A stretch of 64,000 bases of DNA from Frankia sp. QA3 (GTDB taxonomy: Bacteria > Actinomycetota > Actinomycetes > Frankiales > Frankiaceae): NCBI RefSeq assembly GCF_000262465.1, contig NZ_CM001489.1, forward strand, positions 229,384-293,383. Direction: 5' to 3'. The notes under the pieces are model-generated. The model made no database searches. It saw only the letters and a program-made list of their open reading frames with translations, and had not been told where the DNA came from. Shown here piece by piece: positions 1 through 10,538 of this stretch (within the stretch, counting starts at the first letter, position 1; each line of letters starts with the position of its first letter). The translations under genes were made by a program, and so were the position numbers.

Positions 1-1523
1 GAGGGCGCGGCGGTCGGCGTGACGACCTCGGTGAACCCGGAGCCGAGGACGAGCTGGACGCCGGTGATGCTGGGGTCGGCCAGCACGCTCGATCCCGGCA
101 CGGCCGCGGCGACCGTGCGCGCCTCGGCCTCCTGCCCCGGCCCGTAGACGACCCGGGACGTCTCGTGGGTGAGCACCGAGGCGTTGCCGGCGTTGCGCGC
201 GTGGAAGCCCTTGCGGGTCAGCGCGCTGGTGACCTGGGAGGCGAGCCCGGAGCGGGAGGAGCCGTTGTAGACGGCGACCCGCACCTGTGACGGGGCGGCG
301 ATCGCGCCCGGGGCGAGCGAGGGGCCGGCGCCGGCGCCGGCGCCCGCGTCGGTCGACGAGGTGGCGCCCTCGACGCGGCCGCCCAGCGGCTCGACGATGC
401 GCAGCAGGTCGTCGGGCCGGTAGAACTGCACCGACGCGCGGGTGCCGTGCAGGCGGATGTCGCCCATGTCGTCGATGGCGCCCTCGGCGCGGGTCGGGGC
501 GTGGGTGGGCACGGTCTGCATCCGGATCCCGCCGCTGGTCAGGCCCTTGATGCGGGTCCCCAGGCTGAGCAGGTCGCGGGGCTTCGTGTGCTCGTCGAGG
601 GTGAGCGCGCCCGCCGCGGTCGACAGCAGCCGCTCGATCTTGATCGGGTTCGACAGCGTGTCACCGTTCATGATCTTGTGGAACATGGCGCCGATGAACT
701 GCTGCTGGCGGCTGATCCGGTCGGTGTCGCCGGCGGGCAGGCCGTGGCGCTGGCGGACGAAGGCCAGCGCCTGGTCCCCGTTGACCTGGATGGTCCCCGG
801 GCCGCCCCGGAAGCCGCTCATCGGGTCGTTGGTGTTCGTGCTGACCCGCCACCGACCGGTGTCGTCCTGGAAGCGCTGGGGCGGTGCGTTCGACGGCTTG
901 ATGCACACCTCGACGCCCCCGATGGCGTCGGTGATCTGCTTGAATCCCTGCAGATCCATGGAGATGTAGTGGTCGACCTGCATGCCGGTGAGGCTCTGGA
1001 CGGTCTTGACCAGCAGGGACGGCCCGCCCGCGGAGATCGCCGCGTTGAACTTGTCCTTCGTCGCCGCGTGGTGCTTGCCGGCGTCGTCGGTGTACTCGGG
1101 GATCGTCACGTACATGTCGCGGGGGAACGAGACCATCGTCGTGGTCCCGTCCTTGCCCAGGTGGGCGAGGATCGTCGTGTCGGAGCGCTGCCCCTCGAGG
1201 CCGGCCCGGCTGTCGGTGCCCACCAGCAGGTAGTTCGCCACCCCCACCCCGCTGGAGCCGCCGTCCGAGCCGAGACCGAGATCGATCCGGTTGACCTTGC
1301 CGTTGATGAACGAGTACGCGGCCCAGCCGCCCACCGTGACCACGAGCACGCAGCAGGAGACGAAGGAAAGGAAGGCGAGCAGCCCGCGCCGGCGCCGCGG
1401 GGGTGGGCCGCCGGGCCCCGAGCCACGTCCCGACCGGCCGGGTCCCGTCCCCCGCGGATCCAGCCGAGGCGGGAGGACCCGCATGCTGTCCAAAGCGTCG
1501 TGCTGCAGGTGCGGTGCGGTCAC
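1..1523 (-). CDS. LytR-CpsA-Psr (LCP) family wall-polymer transferase, C-terminus beyond the window
   Basis: LCP enzymes transfer undecaprenyl-linked glycopolymers onto peptidoglycan at the outer membrane face. The reading frame shows a basic Pro-rich cytoplasmic N-terminus, one membrane segment (FLSFVSCCVLVVTVGGW) and then the LCP core with the usual motifs: NYLLVGTDSR, MVSFPRDMYVTIP, DHYISMDLQGF and ALAFVRQRHGLPAGDTDRI, whose Arg and Asp residues bind the polyprenyl-pyrophosphate. A LytR_C-type tail follows (VRVAVYNGSSRSGLASQV). The frame is still open at base 1, so the stop is outside. I prefer the GTG at 1523 because a GGAAAGGCGGGAA purine stretch precedes it; an ATG at 1484 is the alternative. 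It is transcribed away from the phosphatase gene. Confidence 0.88.
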   Translation of the reverse strand, partial: MTAPHLQHDALDSMRVLPPRLDPRGTGPGRSGRGSGPGGPPPRRRRGLLAFLSFVSCCVLVVTVGGWAAYSFINGKVNRIDLGLGSDGGSSGVGVANYLLVGTDSRAGLEGQRSDTTILAHLGKDGTTTMVSFPRDMYVTIPEYTDDAGKHHAATKDKFNAAISAGGPSLLVKTVQSLTGMQVDHYISMDLQGFKQITDAIGGVEVCIKPSNAPPQRFQDDTGRWRVSTNTNDPMSGFRGGPGTIQVNGDQALAFVRQRHGLPAGDTDRISRQQQFIGAMFHKIMNGDTLSNPIKIERLLSTAAGALTLDEHTKPRDLLSLGTRIKGLTSGGIRMQTVPTHAPTRAEGAIDDMGDIRLHGTRASVQFYRPDDLLRIVEPLGGRVEGATSSTDAGAGAGAGPSLAPGAIAAPSQVRVAVYNGSSRSGLASQVTSALTRKGFHARNAGNASVLTHETSRVVYGPGQEAEARTVAAAVPGSSVLADPSITGVQLVLGSGFTEVVTPTAAP

Positions 1524-1756
1524 TTCCCGCCTTTCCTCGAGGGGCCCTGCGGGCAGGGTCCGACGTAGTGCGGAAAGTAACACGTATGGGCGGATGGCTT
1601 ACATTGAGGGGTGTCGGATGCTTTCCCCGTATACGTGGCGCCATGGGGGCGGTACCGTGCCGGGATTCGTTCGCTGATCACCCCCGCTGACGACGTCCCG
1701 GCCGGGTCACCCGTTTCGGCGAACGCTGCTTTCCGCCGCAGGCGAGGTCAGGCCGG

Positions 1757-1890
1757 TCAGGCGTGGGCGTAGCCGTCGAGCAGGCGGCGCAACGCCCAGC
1801 GGAACCGGTCGACGGAGTTCCACCCCGCCGCGGTGTCGGTCGCCGGGCGGTCGGAGTCCCACCCCGCCGCGGGCACGCATACTCATAGTA
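1757..1890 (-). pseudogene. Possible C-terminal remnant of a TetR-type regulator
   Basis: Between the LCP gene and the phosphatase, one minus frame reads a TetR-tail-like stretch ending NSVDRFRWALRRLLDGYAHA before a stop at 1757-1759. The words AAGW(D/N)S occur twice, about 13 residues apart, suggesting a small internal duplication. No HTH half is present. The resemblance rests only on the typical ending of TetR ligand domains, so this may be chance. The rest of 1524-1756 shows no gene and should hold the LCP promoter. Confidence 0.25.
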
Positions 1891-3129
1891 GTGATTCGTG
1901 ACCAATGGTCAGCGGGCCGCCGTGCCGTCGCGCGGCGGCCTCGGCCCCCGTCCGAGGCGAGCTGGGTGCGTTCGCTCATCCCCCTGGTCGTCCTGCTCGC
2001 CGTGGTCGTCATGGACCTCGTCGGCGACCGGCGATATGTGATCATCACCAGCCTGGTGATCAGCCCGCTGCTCGCCGCGGCCCTGACCGGGCCGCGGGTG
2101 ACCGCCGCGTACGCCGTCGCGGCGCTGCTGTTCGGCGCGCTGCAGGCCATCCCGCTCGGCTACTACACCGGGGTCGGCCACGAGAGCCTCGCCGCCCAGG
2201 TGATCCGGCTGGCGGTGATCGCCGCCGGTGGCGCGATCGCGGTCGCGGCCAGCCGGGACCGGCAACGGCGCGAGACCCGGCTGCGCGACGTCACCCGGGT
2301 CGCCGACGCGGTGCAGCGGGCCATCCTCGGTGCGGTCCCCGCCCGACTGGGGGATCTGCGCCTGGCCGTGAACTACGACAGCGCCGCCGCGCAGGCCCGG
2401 GTCGGCGGGGACCTCTACGAGGTGGCGCAGACCCGTTGGGGGGTGCGGATCCTCGTCGGCGACGCCCGGGGCAAGGGACTCGACGCCGTCCGGCTCGCCA
2501 GCCGGGTGATGGCCACCTTCCGGGTCGTCGCCCGCCACCTGGCCGATCCGGAGGAGGTCGTGGCCGCCCTCGACGCCGAGGTGGTCCGCTCGGGCGGGCC
2601 GGAGGACTTCGTCACCGCCGTGTTCGCGCAGGTCGACGGCGCCCGGCTGGAGATGGTCAACGCGGGTCATCCCGACCCGGTGCTGCTGCACCGGGGCGCG
2701 CCGCGCCTGCTCGACGCGACCGGGCGGCGCACCCCGCTCGGCCTCGGCGCGGCCGGCACCACCGTCGTGCGCGGCCACCTCGTCGCGGGCGACCGGATCC
2801 TGTTCTACACCGACGGCCTGGCCGAGGCCCGCCACCCCCGGACCCGGGAGTTCTTCCCGGTGCTGCCGGCCGCCCAGGCCGCCCTCGGGCCGGCGCGGCG
2901 GCTCGACGCGGGCCTGGCCGACCTCGTCGCGGCCCTGCGGCGCTGGACCGAGGCGACGCTGGCGGACGACGTCGCCCTGCTGGCCGCCGAGTTCGCCCCG
3001 CCCGCGTGGGCCGTGGCCCCCGTCGCGGATCAGCCCACCCGGGTGGGCGACGACGGGCCGTGGCGGGCGCCGGCCGGGGCGTGGGAAGGCTCCCGGTCCG
3101 TCGCGGGTTTCTCGCCAGGGCGCCGATGA
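1891..3129 (+). CDS. SpoIIE/RsbU-type PPM serine phosphatase with N-terminal membrane domain
   Basis: 412 residues. The first ~130 residues form about four hydrophobic helices (PLVVLLAVVVMDLVGD, YVIITSLVISPLLAAALTG, AAYAVAALLFGALQAIPLGY, VIRLAVIAAGGAIAVAAS). Residues ~150-365 match the PP2C-like SpoIIE fold: RVGGDLYEV and LVGDARGKGLDA carry metal-binding aspartates, MVNAGHPDPVLL and ILFYTDGLAEARH follow, then LADDVALLAAEF with the last aspartates. These phosphatases dephosphorylate anti-sigma-factor antagonists; no partner gene lies next to it. The start is a GTG. The Pro/Trp-rich C-terminal tail beyond residue 370 has no recognised fold. Confidence 0.85.
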   Translation: MIRDQWSAGRRAVARRPRPPSEASWVRSLIPLVVLLAVVVMDLVGDRRYVIITSLVISPLLAAALTGPRVTAAYAVAALLFGALQAIPLGYYTGVGHESLAAQVIRLAVIAAGGAIAVAASRDRQRRETRLRDVTRVADAVQRAILGAVPARLGDLRLAVNYDSAAAQARVGGDLYEVAQTRWGVRILVGDARGKGLDAVRLASRVMATFRVVARHLADPEEVVAALDAEVVRSGGPEDFVTAVFAQVDGARLEMVNAGHPDPVLLHRGAPRLLDATGRRTPLGLGAAGTTVVRGHLVAGDRILFYTDGLAEARHPRTREFFPVLPAAQAALGPARRLDAGLADLVAALRRWTEATLADDVALLAAEFAPPAWAVAPVADQPTRVGDDGPWRAPAGAWEGSRSVAGFSPGRR

Positions 3130-3169
3130 CGCCCAGCGCCACCACGGCGAGGTGACGGGAGGCGATCCG

Positions 3170-3907
3170 ATGACGACGCAGCAGGCGCGGGGCCGGGTCC
3201 GGCTGGAGCAGGGGCGCAAGCGGGTGCGCGCCTACCTCGGGGGGCGGCTGGTCGCCGACACCACCAGCCCGGCGCTGGTCTGGGAGAACCCGCACTATCC
3301 CGCCTACTACCTGCCGCGGGGCGACGTCGTCGCCGAGCTGGTCCCCACCGCCCGCACGGAGCACTCCCCAAGCCGCGGCGACGCCGTGTACTACGACGTG
3401 CTCGTCGAGGGGCGCACCGCGCCGGCGGCGGCCTGGGCGTACCCGCAGTCCCCGATGGAGGGGCTGCGCGAGCTGGTCCGCCTCGACTGGGACGCGATGG
3501 ACCGCTGGCTGGAGGAGGACGAGCCCGTCTACGTCCACCCGCGCAGCCCCTACACGCGCATCGACGCGCTGCCCAGCTCCCGGCACGTCCGCGTCGAGAT
3601 CGACGGGGTCGTCGTCGCCGACTCCCACCGCCCGGTCGTCCTGTTCGAGACCGGCCTGGCGCCGCGCTACTACCTGCCGCTCGTCGACGTCCGCCAGGAG
3701 CTGTTGCGCCCCTCGGACACCCGCACGCGCTGCCCCTACAAGGGCAACGCCGAGTACTTCTCGGTGGAGGTCGACGGGACGCGGCACGACGACGTCGTCT
3801 GGACCTACCGCACGCCGCTGCCGGAGAGCGCCCGCATCGCCGGCCTGGTCTGCTTCTACGACGAGCGCGTGACGGTGTCCGTCGACGGGGTGCCCACGCG
3901 TCCCTGA
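3170..3907 (+). CDS. Tandem DUF427 protein
   Basis: 245 residues built from two copies of the DUF427 fold (roughly residues 8-100 and 130-225). Each copy has the RVR(A/V)..GG..VADT/S.. (A/P)VL(V/F)E...... YYLPR/L.DV..EL and YYDVLVEG / YFSVEVDG pattern. The function of the family is not established. I chose the ATG at 3170 because GGAGG lies 7 nt upstream; an in-frame ATG at 3152 has no such site. It begins 40 bp after the phosphatase stop in the same direction, so the two may be cotranscribed. Confidence 0.8.
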   Translation: MTTQQARGRVRLEQGRKRVRAYLGGRLVADTTSPALVWENPHYPAYYLPRGDVVAELVPTARTEHSPSRGDAVYYDVLVEGRTAPAAAWAYPQSPMEGLRELVRLDWDAMDRWLEEDEPVYVHPRSPYTRIDALPSSRHVRVEIDGVVVADSHRPVVLFETGLAPRYYLPLVDVRQELLRPSDTRTRCPYKGNAEYFSVEVDGTRHDDVVWTYRTPLPESARIAGLVCFYDERVTVSVDGVPTRP

Positions 3908-3924
3908 CCGCCGGCCGCCGGCCC

Positions 3925-4185
3925 GTCGAGCGGGCGGCCGCGGGGCCGCGTAGGCCGGTGAGCAGCAGGCCGGTCACGGCGTCGAGCACCTCGGCGTCGG
4001 AGTAGGCCGGCGTCGGCGCGCGCAGCAGGGCGAGCGCCAGCGTGGACAGCAGGCCGCCCATCGCCGCGGCGATCAGGGTGGGGTCGCCGGGCAGCTCGTG
4101 CCCGCGCTCGCGCAGGTACTCCAGGTGGTCGCGCAGCATGTCCGTCGCGGTGACGAGGCTGCGCCAGGCCTGCTCCGGGGCGTGC
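3925..4185 (-). pseudogene. TetR C-terminal domain remnant without HTH
   Basis: The minus strand reads EQAWRSLVTATDMLRDHLEY then LRERGHELPGDPTLIAAAMG and LLSTLALALLRAPTPAYSDA, a good match in style to TetR ligand-binding domains that end with a membrane-like helix. No helix-turn-helix part precedes it and no clear start is present; upstream, 4190-4380 holds only short frames on both strands. The frame stays open into the antisense of the DUF427 gene, so its end is undefined. It looks like the surviving half of a regulator. Confidence 0.4.
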
Positions 4186-4380
4186 CCGCCGGACCGATCG
4201 CCCGACGGAGGCGCAACGTGATCATGCCCGTGGTCTTCCCCCGGGTCTACGAGCGCGCGACGTCCTGGCTCCACGACTACGACCCCGGCGTGCTTCCCGC
4301 GCGGGGCCACCACGCGCTACCCGCGCGGACCCGCGGCGCGCTGCCCGCCTGAACCGCGTCGGCTCGGCGGGGCGCGGGGG

Positions 4381-5013
4381 TCAGCCGGTCAGGACGGACA
4401 TCGCCTGGTCGAGCAGGGCGGCGAGATCGGCCGTCCCGTCGGAGTCGCGCCACACCGTCAGGGCGGCGTCGTAGCAGCCGAGCGCGGCCGAGGCCAGCGC
4501 GCGTGGGCGCGGGTCGGCGGTGTCCGTCGGCGGGATGGCGAGCCGCCGGGCGAGCTCGGGGGCGAGCAACCGCTGCCAGCTGTTCTGCCGCTGCAGCTGG
4601 CGGGCCTGCAACGACGGCGTGTCGACCATCATCCGGGACAGCCGCAGGGCGCGCTCGGGATTCTCGGCGTTGACCCCGATGATCGCGTTGAGCGCCTGGC
4701 GCAGTGCCTGCCACGGCGTCTCGTCCGCGGGCCGGCCGGCGAGCGCGTCGAGCAGGACCAGGCCGCGTTCCTCCACCCCGAGCAGGACGACGTCCTCCTT
4801 GGTGGCGAAGTAGCGGAAGAAGCTGCTGCGCGACAGGCCGGCCTCGGCGGCGATCTGGTTGATCGTCGTGCATTCGAAGCCCTGCCGGTCGAACAGGTCG
4901 AACGCGACGGCCGTGATCTCCGCCTGCAGCGCCCGTCTCGTCCGACTGCGCAGATCGGTGCCGCGCGCCGGGGTTGCGGCGCTGTCGGGGACTGACGCGG
5001 GGTTCTTCACCAC
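4381..5013 (-). CDS. TetR family transcriptional regulator
   Basis: About 210 residues. The N-terminal HTH (RRALQAEITAVAFDLFDRQG, then INQIAAEAGLSRSSFFRYFA) is a canonical TetR DNA-binding domain ending with the FxRYFxTKE signature; the rest is the ligand domain. The GTG at 5013 (or the adjacent GTG at 5010) is preferred over an ATG at 5067, because a perfect 18-bp palindrome at 5022-5039 sits directly upstream and would otherwise be coding. That palindrome is the probable self-operator. It is divergent from the membrane protein at 5203, which it may also control. Confidence 0.85.
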   Translation of the reverse strand: MVKNPASVPDSAATPARGTDLRSRTRRALQAEITAVAFDLFDRQGFECTTINQIAAEAGLSRSSFFRYFATKEDVVLLGVEERGLVLLDALAGRPADETPWQALRQALNAIIGVNAENPERALRLSRMMVDTPSLQARQLQRQNSWQRLLAPELARRLAIPPTDTADPRPRALASAALGCYDAALTVWRDSDGTADLAALLDQAMSVLTG

Positions 5014-5021
5014 GGGCCGAG

Positions 5022-5039
5022 GATACCAGATCTGGTATC
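5022..5039. promoter_or_regulatory. Perfect 18-bp palindrome, probable TetR operator
   Basis: GATACCAGATCTGGTATC reads the same on both strands. It lies 9 bp before the GTG start of the TetR gene and 163 bp before the divergent membrane-protein gene, the usual place for an autoregulatory TetR operator controlling a neighbour. Confidence 0.65.
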
Positions 5040-5202
5040 GCGGCTCAGATGTTGGACTGAGTCTCATCTTTGAGCTAAAGTCTCACTGCGACCTCCGGTC
5101 GGACTCCCCAGCGAACCGAGCCCCCGGCGTTGTCCCGGGCACAGCGGCCGGCCCGCTGGTCCCTGTACCTCCCATCGGTCTTCACGCGCGGGAAAGTGAT
5201 CA

Positions 5203-6579
5203 ATGACTGCGGAGACACTGGCGCCCACCGGGGCGCCCTCGACCGGGCTCGGCCCGTGGATGCGCTTCCGGCGGCAGTACTCCCGGCTCTCGCCGCCGGT
5301 CCAGCTGATCGGCCTGCAGCTCTGGCTGCCGCTGGTCTTCGTCATCGCCTTCTGCCTGTGCTACGTCAACGCCTTCCACCAGCCGGCGCCCAAGGACATC
5401 AAGGTCGCGGTGGTCGGGACGGGCCCGGCGGCGGCGACCCTCGCCGACCGGCTGGAGGGCACCAGCAACGGCATGCTGTCGGTCTCGGTGGCGGGCTCGG
5501 TCGACGACGCCCGCGGCGACGTCCGCGACGGCGACCTGGCGGCGGCCTTCACCCCCGGCGCGGCGAACCAGCCGGCCCGGCTGCTCGTCGCCAGCGGCGC
5601 CCAGTTCCAGCTCGCCGAGGTCGTCCAGCAGACGTTCGCCCCGGTGGCGGCGGCCGAGGGCACCACCCTCGCCGTCGACGACCTCGCCCCGCTGCCCAAG
5701 CACGACTCCTACGGCACCTCGGGCTTCTACATCGCGCTGGTCTGGATCATCGCCGGCTACATGGTCGGCATGTTCATCGGGATGATGGGCCAGACGCTCA
5801 AACACCACGTCCGCCTCGGCCTGATCGTCGGCTCCGGCTTCGTGTTCTCGCTGCTCGGCACGCTGTTCGCCGGTCCGGTGGTGGGCGCGGTGCACGGCCA
5901 CTTCCTGTCGCTGTGGCTGCTCGGCTGGGTGACGACGATCTCGGTCGGCCTGGTGGTCAACGGCCTGTCCTACTTCATCGGCCGCTTCGTCACCGGCGCG
6001 GCGCTCATCCTGTTCGTGTTCCTCAACATCCCGGCGTCGGGCGGGGCGTTCCCGGCCTCGTTCGTGCCCGAGCCGTTCAAGTGGCTGCACCCGTACGTGT
6101 TCGGCACCGGTGTCCTCGACGTGCTGCGCGACATCGTCTACGGCGTCGGGCCCGGGATCGGCCGCGGCGCGACGATCATCGGCGTCTACGCTGCGGTCGG
6201 CATCGTGCTGACCGCCCTCGGCCGGCCGTTTTTCAACCGCCGCAACCGGCTGCGGGCCGAGCGCGGCAAGCCGGTGTCGATGATGCTGGCCGCGCAGGGC
6301 GCGGCGATGGCGGCCCGCCAGGCCGAACAGGCCGAGGCCGCCGCCGGTACCCGTCCGCACCACGTCACCACGAGCGAGGGCCCGGGGCGGGGGGACAACG
6401 AGTCCCGCGGCAACGAGTCCCGCGGCAACGAGTCCCGCGGCAACGCGTCCCGCGGTAACGAGTTTCCCGGCAGGGCTGTGCGCGACAACGAGTTCCGCGA
6501 CAACGAGTTCGCCGATGAGGAGGCCGAGTCCGACGCGGCCGCCGTCTCCGGTGCGGCGGCGGGCAGCGGCAGCGCCTGA
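5203..6579 (+). CDS. YhgE/DUF3533-like ABC-2-type membrane protein
   Basis: 458 residues. One membrane segment near residue 45 (LPLVFVIAFCLCYVNAFH), then an extracellular region of ~130 residues with IKVAVVGTGPAAATLADRL and LLVASGAQFQLAEVVQQTF, as in YhgE/Pip/DUF3533 proteins, followed by five or six C-terminal helices (FYIALVWIIAGYMVGMFIG, LGLIVGSGFVFSLLGTLFAG and others). No ATPase gene is adjacent. The final ~80 residues are hydrophilic and contain four RGNES/RGNAS repeats from a 15-bp tandem array, followed by related NEF repeats. Likely controlled by the divergent TetR. Confidence 0.75.
   Translation: MTAETLAPTGAPSTGLGPWMRFRRQYSRLSPPVQLIGLQLWLPLVFVIAFCLCYVNAFHQPAPKDIKVAVVGTGPAAATLADRLEGTSNGMLSVSVAGSVDDARGDVRDGDLAAAFTPGAANQPARLLVASGAQFQLAEVVQQTFAPVAAAEGTTLAVDDLAPLPKHDSYGTSGFYIALVWIIAGYMVGMFIGMMGQTLKHHVRLGLIVGSGFVFSLLGTLFAGPVVGAVHGHFLSLWLLGWVTTISVGLVVNGLSYFIGRFVTGAALILFVFLNIPASGGAFPASFVPEPFKWLHPYVFGTGVLDVLRDIVYGVGPGIGRGATIIGVYAAVGIVLTALGRPFFNRRNRLRAERGKPVSMMLAAQGAAMAARQAEQAEAAAGTRPHHVTTSEGPGRGDNESRGNESRGNESRGNASRGNEFPGRAVRDNEFRDNEFADEEAESDAAAVSGAAAGSGSA
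6399..6465 (+). repeat. 15-bp tandem repeat in the membrane-protein tail
   Basis: Four to five copies of a unit like cgcggcaacgagtcc encode RGNES repeats. Copies differ by single bases (gcgtcc, ggtaac), so the array is slightly aged. The unit is a multiple of three, so copy-number change would not shift the frame. Confidence 0.85.
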
Positions 6580-6688
6580 CGTCCGATCCCGCCACCGATC
6601 CCGCCCCGCCCCTTCCCCGTGGCGCCCGCGGGGGAGGGCGCGGGCGGCGGCCTCCCGGGGCGACGCCGGCCCGAGAGGCCGCGTCGGT

Positions 6689-8614
<1,926 letters not shown>

Positions 8615-8681
8615 TCACGGCGAGGAGGAAACGTCGCCTCATCTTATTCATCGGTCGATATCCTTGTCGTAGAATTGAGAA

Positions 8682-9896
8682 ATGTCCCGGTACCGGCTTT
8701 GTCCGACCGCCGAAAAGGCGGCGGTGCTGGGAGACCATTGCGGGCATGCGCGGTACGTGTGGAACCTCGCCGCCGAACAGCAGTCGTGGTGGAATCCGCG
8801 CCGCGGCCCGGCGCCCGAACCACCACGAGCAGTCCCGCCAGTTGACCGAGGCGCGCCGCGAGAATCCGTGGCTGGCGGCTGGTTCGCAGACCGTCCAGCA
8901 GCAGGCGTTGCGGGATTTCGCCACGGCCATGGCGAACTTCTTCCGGGGTTCGCACCGCCGGCCGTCGTGGCGCAAACGCGGCCGGTCGGCCGGTCGGCCG
9001 GTTTCCGGATCGTCGCGGTGCAACCCGCCGCTGTGCGCGTCCTGAACCGCCGCTGGTCGGCGGTGCGGATTCCGAAGGTGGGGTGGGTGCGGTTCCGCCG
9101 GTCCCGGGCCGTTCCGGACGCCCGTTCCTACCGGGTGACGCGGGACCGGGCGGGCCGCTGGCAGGTGGCGTTCGCCGCCGTGCCCGCTCCGATCCCGGCG
9201 CCGGGTACCGGCGGGGTCGTCGGGGTGGACCGGGGCGTGGCCGTGTCGGCCGCACTGAGCAGCGGGGAGATGCTGCACTGCCCCGGGCTGCGGCCCGGCG
9301 AACACGCCCGGCTGGTCCGCCTGCAACACCGGCTCGCCCGAGTGCGACGCGGCCCGAACCGGCGGGCCCGGCTGCGCGCGCGGATCGCCCGGGTGAAGGC
9401 CCGGGAGGTCGACCGGCGCAAGGACTGGGTCGAGAAGACCAGCACCAGCCTGGCCCGCCGGTACGACCTGATCCGCGTCGAGGACCTGCCGGTCGGGACC
9501 ATGACCCGATCGGCGCGGGGCAGCATCGTCGAACCGGGACGGAACGTGCGGCAGGAAGCCGGGCTGAACCGGAGCATTCTCGCCCACGGCTGGGGACTGC
9601 TCGTCCAACGGCTGGAACAGAAAGCCCCCGGCCGGGTCGAGAAAATCAATCCTGCGTACACGTCGCAGACCTGCAACACCTGCGGGGTTCGGGACCGCCA
9701 GGCGCGCGAGAACCAAGCCGCCTTCGGCTGCCGGGGCTGCGGGCAGCAGGCGAACGCCGACGTGAACGCGGCCCGCAACATCGCCCTGGGACCTCAGTGG
9801 GCAACCACGTGGGTGACTGCGCGGGGAGGCAACGCCGATGGGCGGCCCGTGAACCGCGAACCTCCACACTGCGCACCCCCTCCGGTGGATGGGTAG
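8682..9896 (+). pseudogene. tnpB: TnpB (OrfB_IS605), internally frameshifted
   Basis: TnpB is an RNA-guided nuclease and Cas12 ancestor. The C-terminal half is intact: GVDRGVAVSAAL (RuvC Asp), LIRVEDLPVG (Glu), the zinc finger CNTCG...CRGCG and ADVNAARNIA (last Asp). Between about 8800 and 8995 the natural sequence (NHHEQSRQLTEARRENPWLA, FATAMANFFRGSHRRPSW) is in the +1 frame, while the frame of the start and end reads Pro/Ala-rich noise there. The second shift falls in a ggtcggcc duplication near 8980-9000, suggesting slippage. The open frame survives but residues ~42-105 are scrambled, so I call it broken unless this is a sequencing error. Confidence 0.72.
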
Positions 9897-9898
9897 AA

Positions 9899-9937
9899 GT
9901 TGGAATCCCCCCGCGTTCACGCGGGGGAGGATGTCAA
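9899..9937 (+). ncRNA. IS605 right-end hairpin / probable omega-RNA 3' end (copy A)
   Basis: In TnpB systems the guide (omega) RNA spans the 3' end of tnpB and the right end of the element. Here ttggaat is followed by a perfect 8-bp stem with loop TTCA and then aggatgtcaa. The same arrangement follows the second tnpB copy. The RNA itself is inferred. Confidence 0.5.
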
Positions 9938-10538
9938 CGGGCAGCCTCCTGTCCACCGGATCGGCCAACCGGCGCCTGGGTGCGGACCGGCGGGCCGAAC
10001 ACCAAGCGAGCCGCCGCGCGCCATTCGCCATCCGCCGTGCGCCGTGCGCCGCTGTGCGGTCGGCGCCGACGCCCCCGGGGCCGACCGGCGGCGGGTCATC
10101 CGTCATCCACCATGCTCGGCCCCGTCCCGCCCCGGCGCCCAGGGACCTTCGGCACCCATCGTGGAGCTTTCCTACCGTGCGATGTGGACCATGCCGGCCA
10201 CGGACCGGTTCCGCTGGCGGCCCGTCAACCCTCGCTGCCAGGGCGTGCGGTGCGGATTCCGCCGCAGCCGGCCGCGTCGCCGGACCATGCCCCGGACGGG
10301 CCGCCGCCCCGCCCGACGCGGCGGGAGGGGACTGTCTGCCCCGATCGGGCCAACCAAAAGGTGGTAGCCCGCGGCTGCACGGTATCCCCCGAACGGGGAG
10401 GAGGTAGCGGCCGAACGTACCGCGGGCGGCGGGCCGTTCGGCTCCCCCACGGGGCCCGCAGCGCACTCGCCGGCCCGGGCCGGGACAGGCACCCTGGAAG
10501 GGAGACCGGGAAGCCGGCCCGAGGATCTGGAGCTGGTC
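9938..10538. other. Intergenic stretch without a convincing gene
   Basis: 600 bp between the IS605 copy and the UspA gene. All frames are Arg/Pro/Ala-rich noise. A short run of related 8-9-mers (cgccattcgccatccgccgtgcgccgtg) lies near 10015-10050. The promoter of the UspA gene should be at the right end. Confidence 0.5.

Noticed and set aside
4098..4352. Rightward 84-codon frame ending RATSWLHDYDPGVLP and beyond
   Set aside because: The C-terminal half looks somewhat natural, but the rest is noise antisense to the TetR remnant, and there is no start signal.
9899..9937. GC hairpin that looks like a CRISPR repeat
   Set aside because: It occurs once at the end of each IS605 copy, with an 8-bp stem and TTCA loop, and has no periodic neighbours. 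It is an IS right end.
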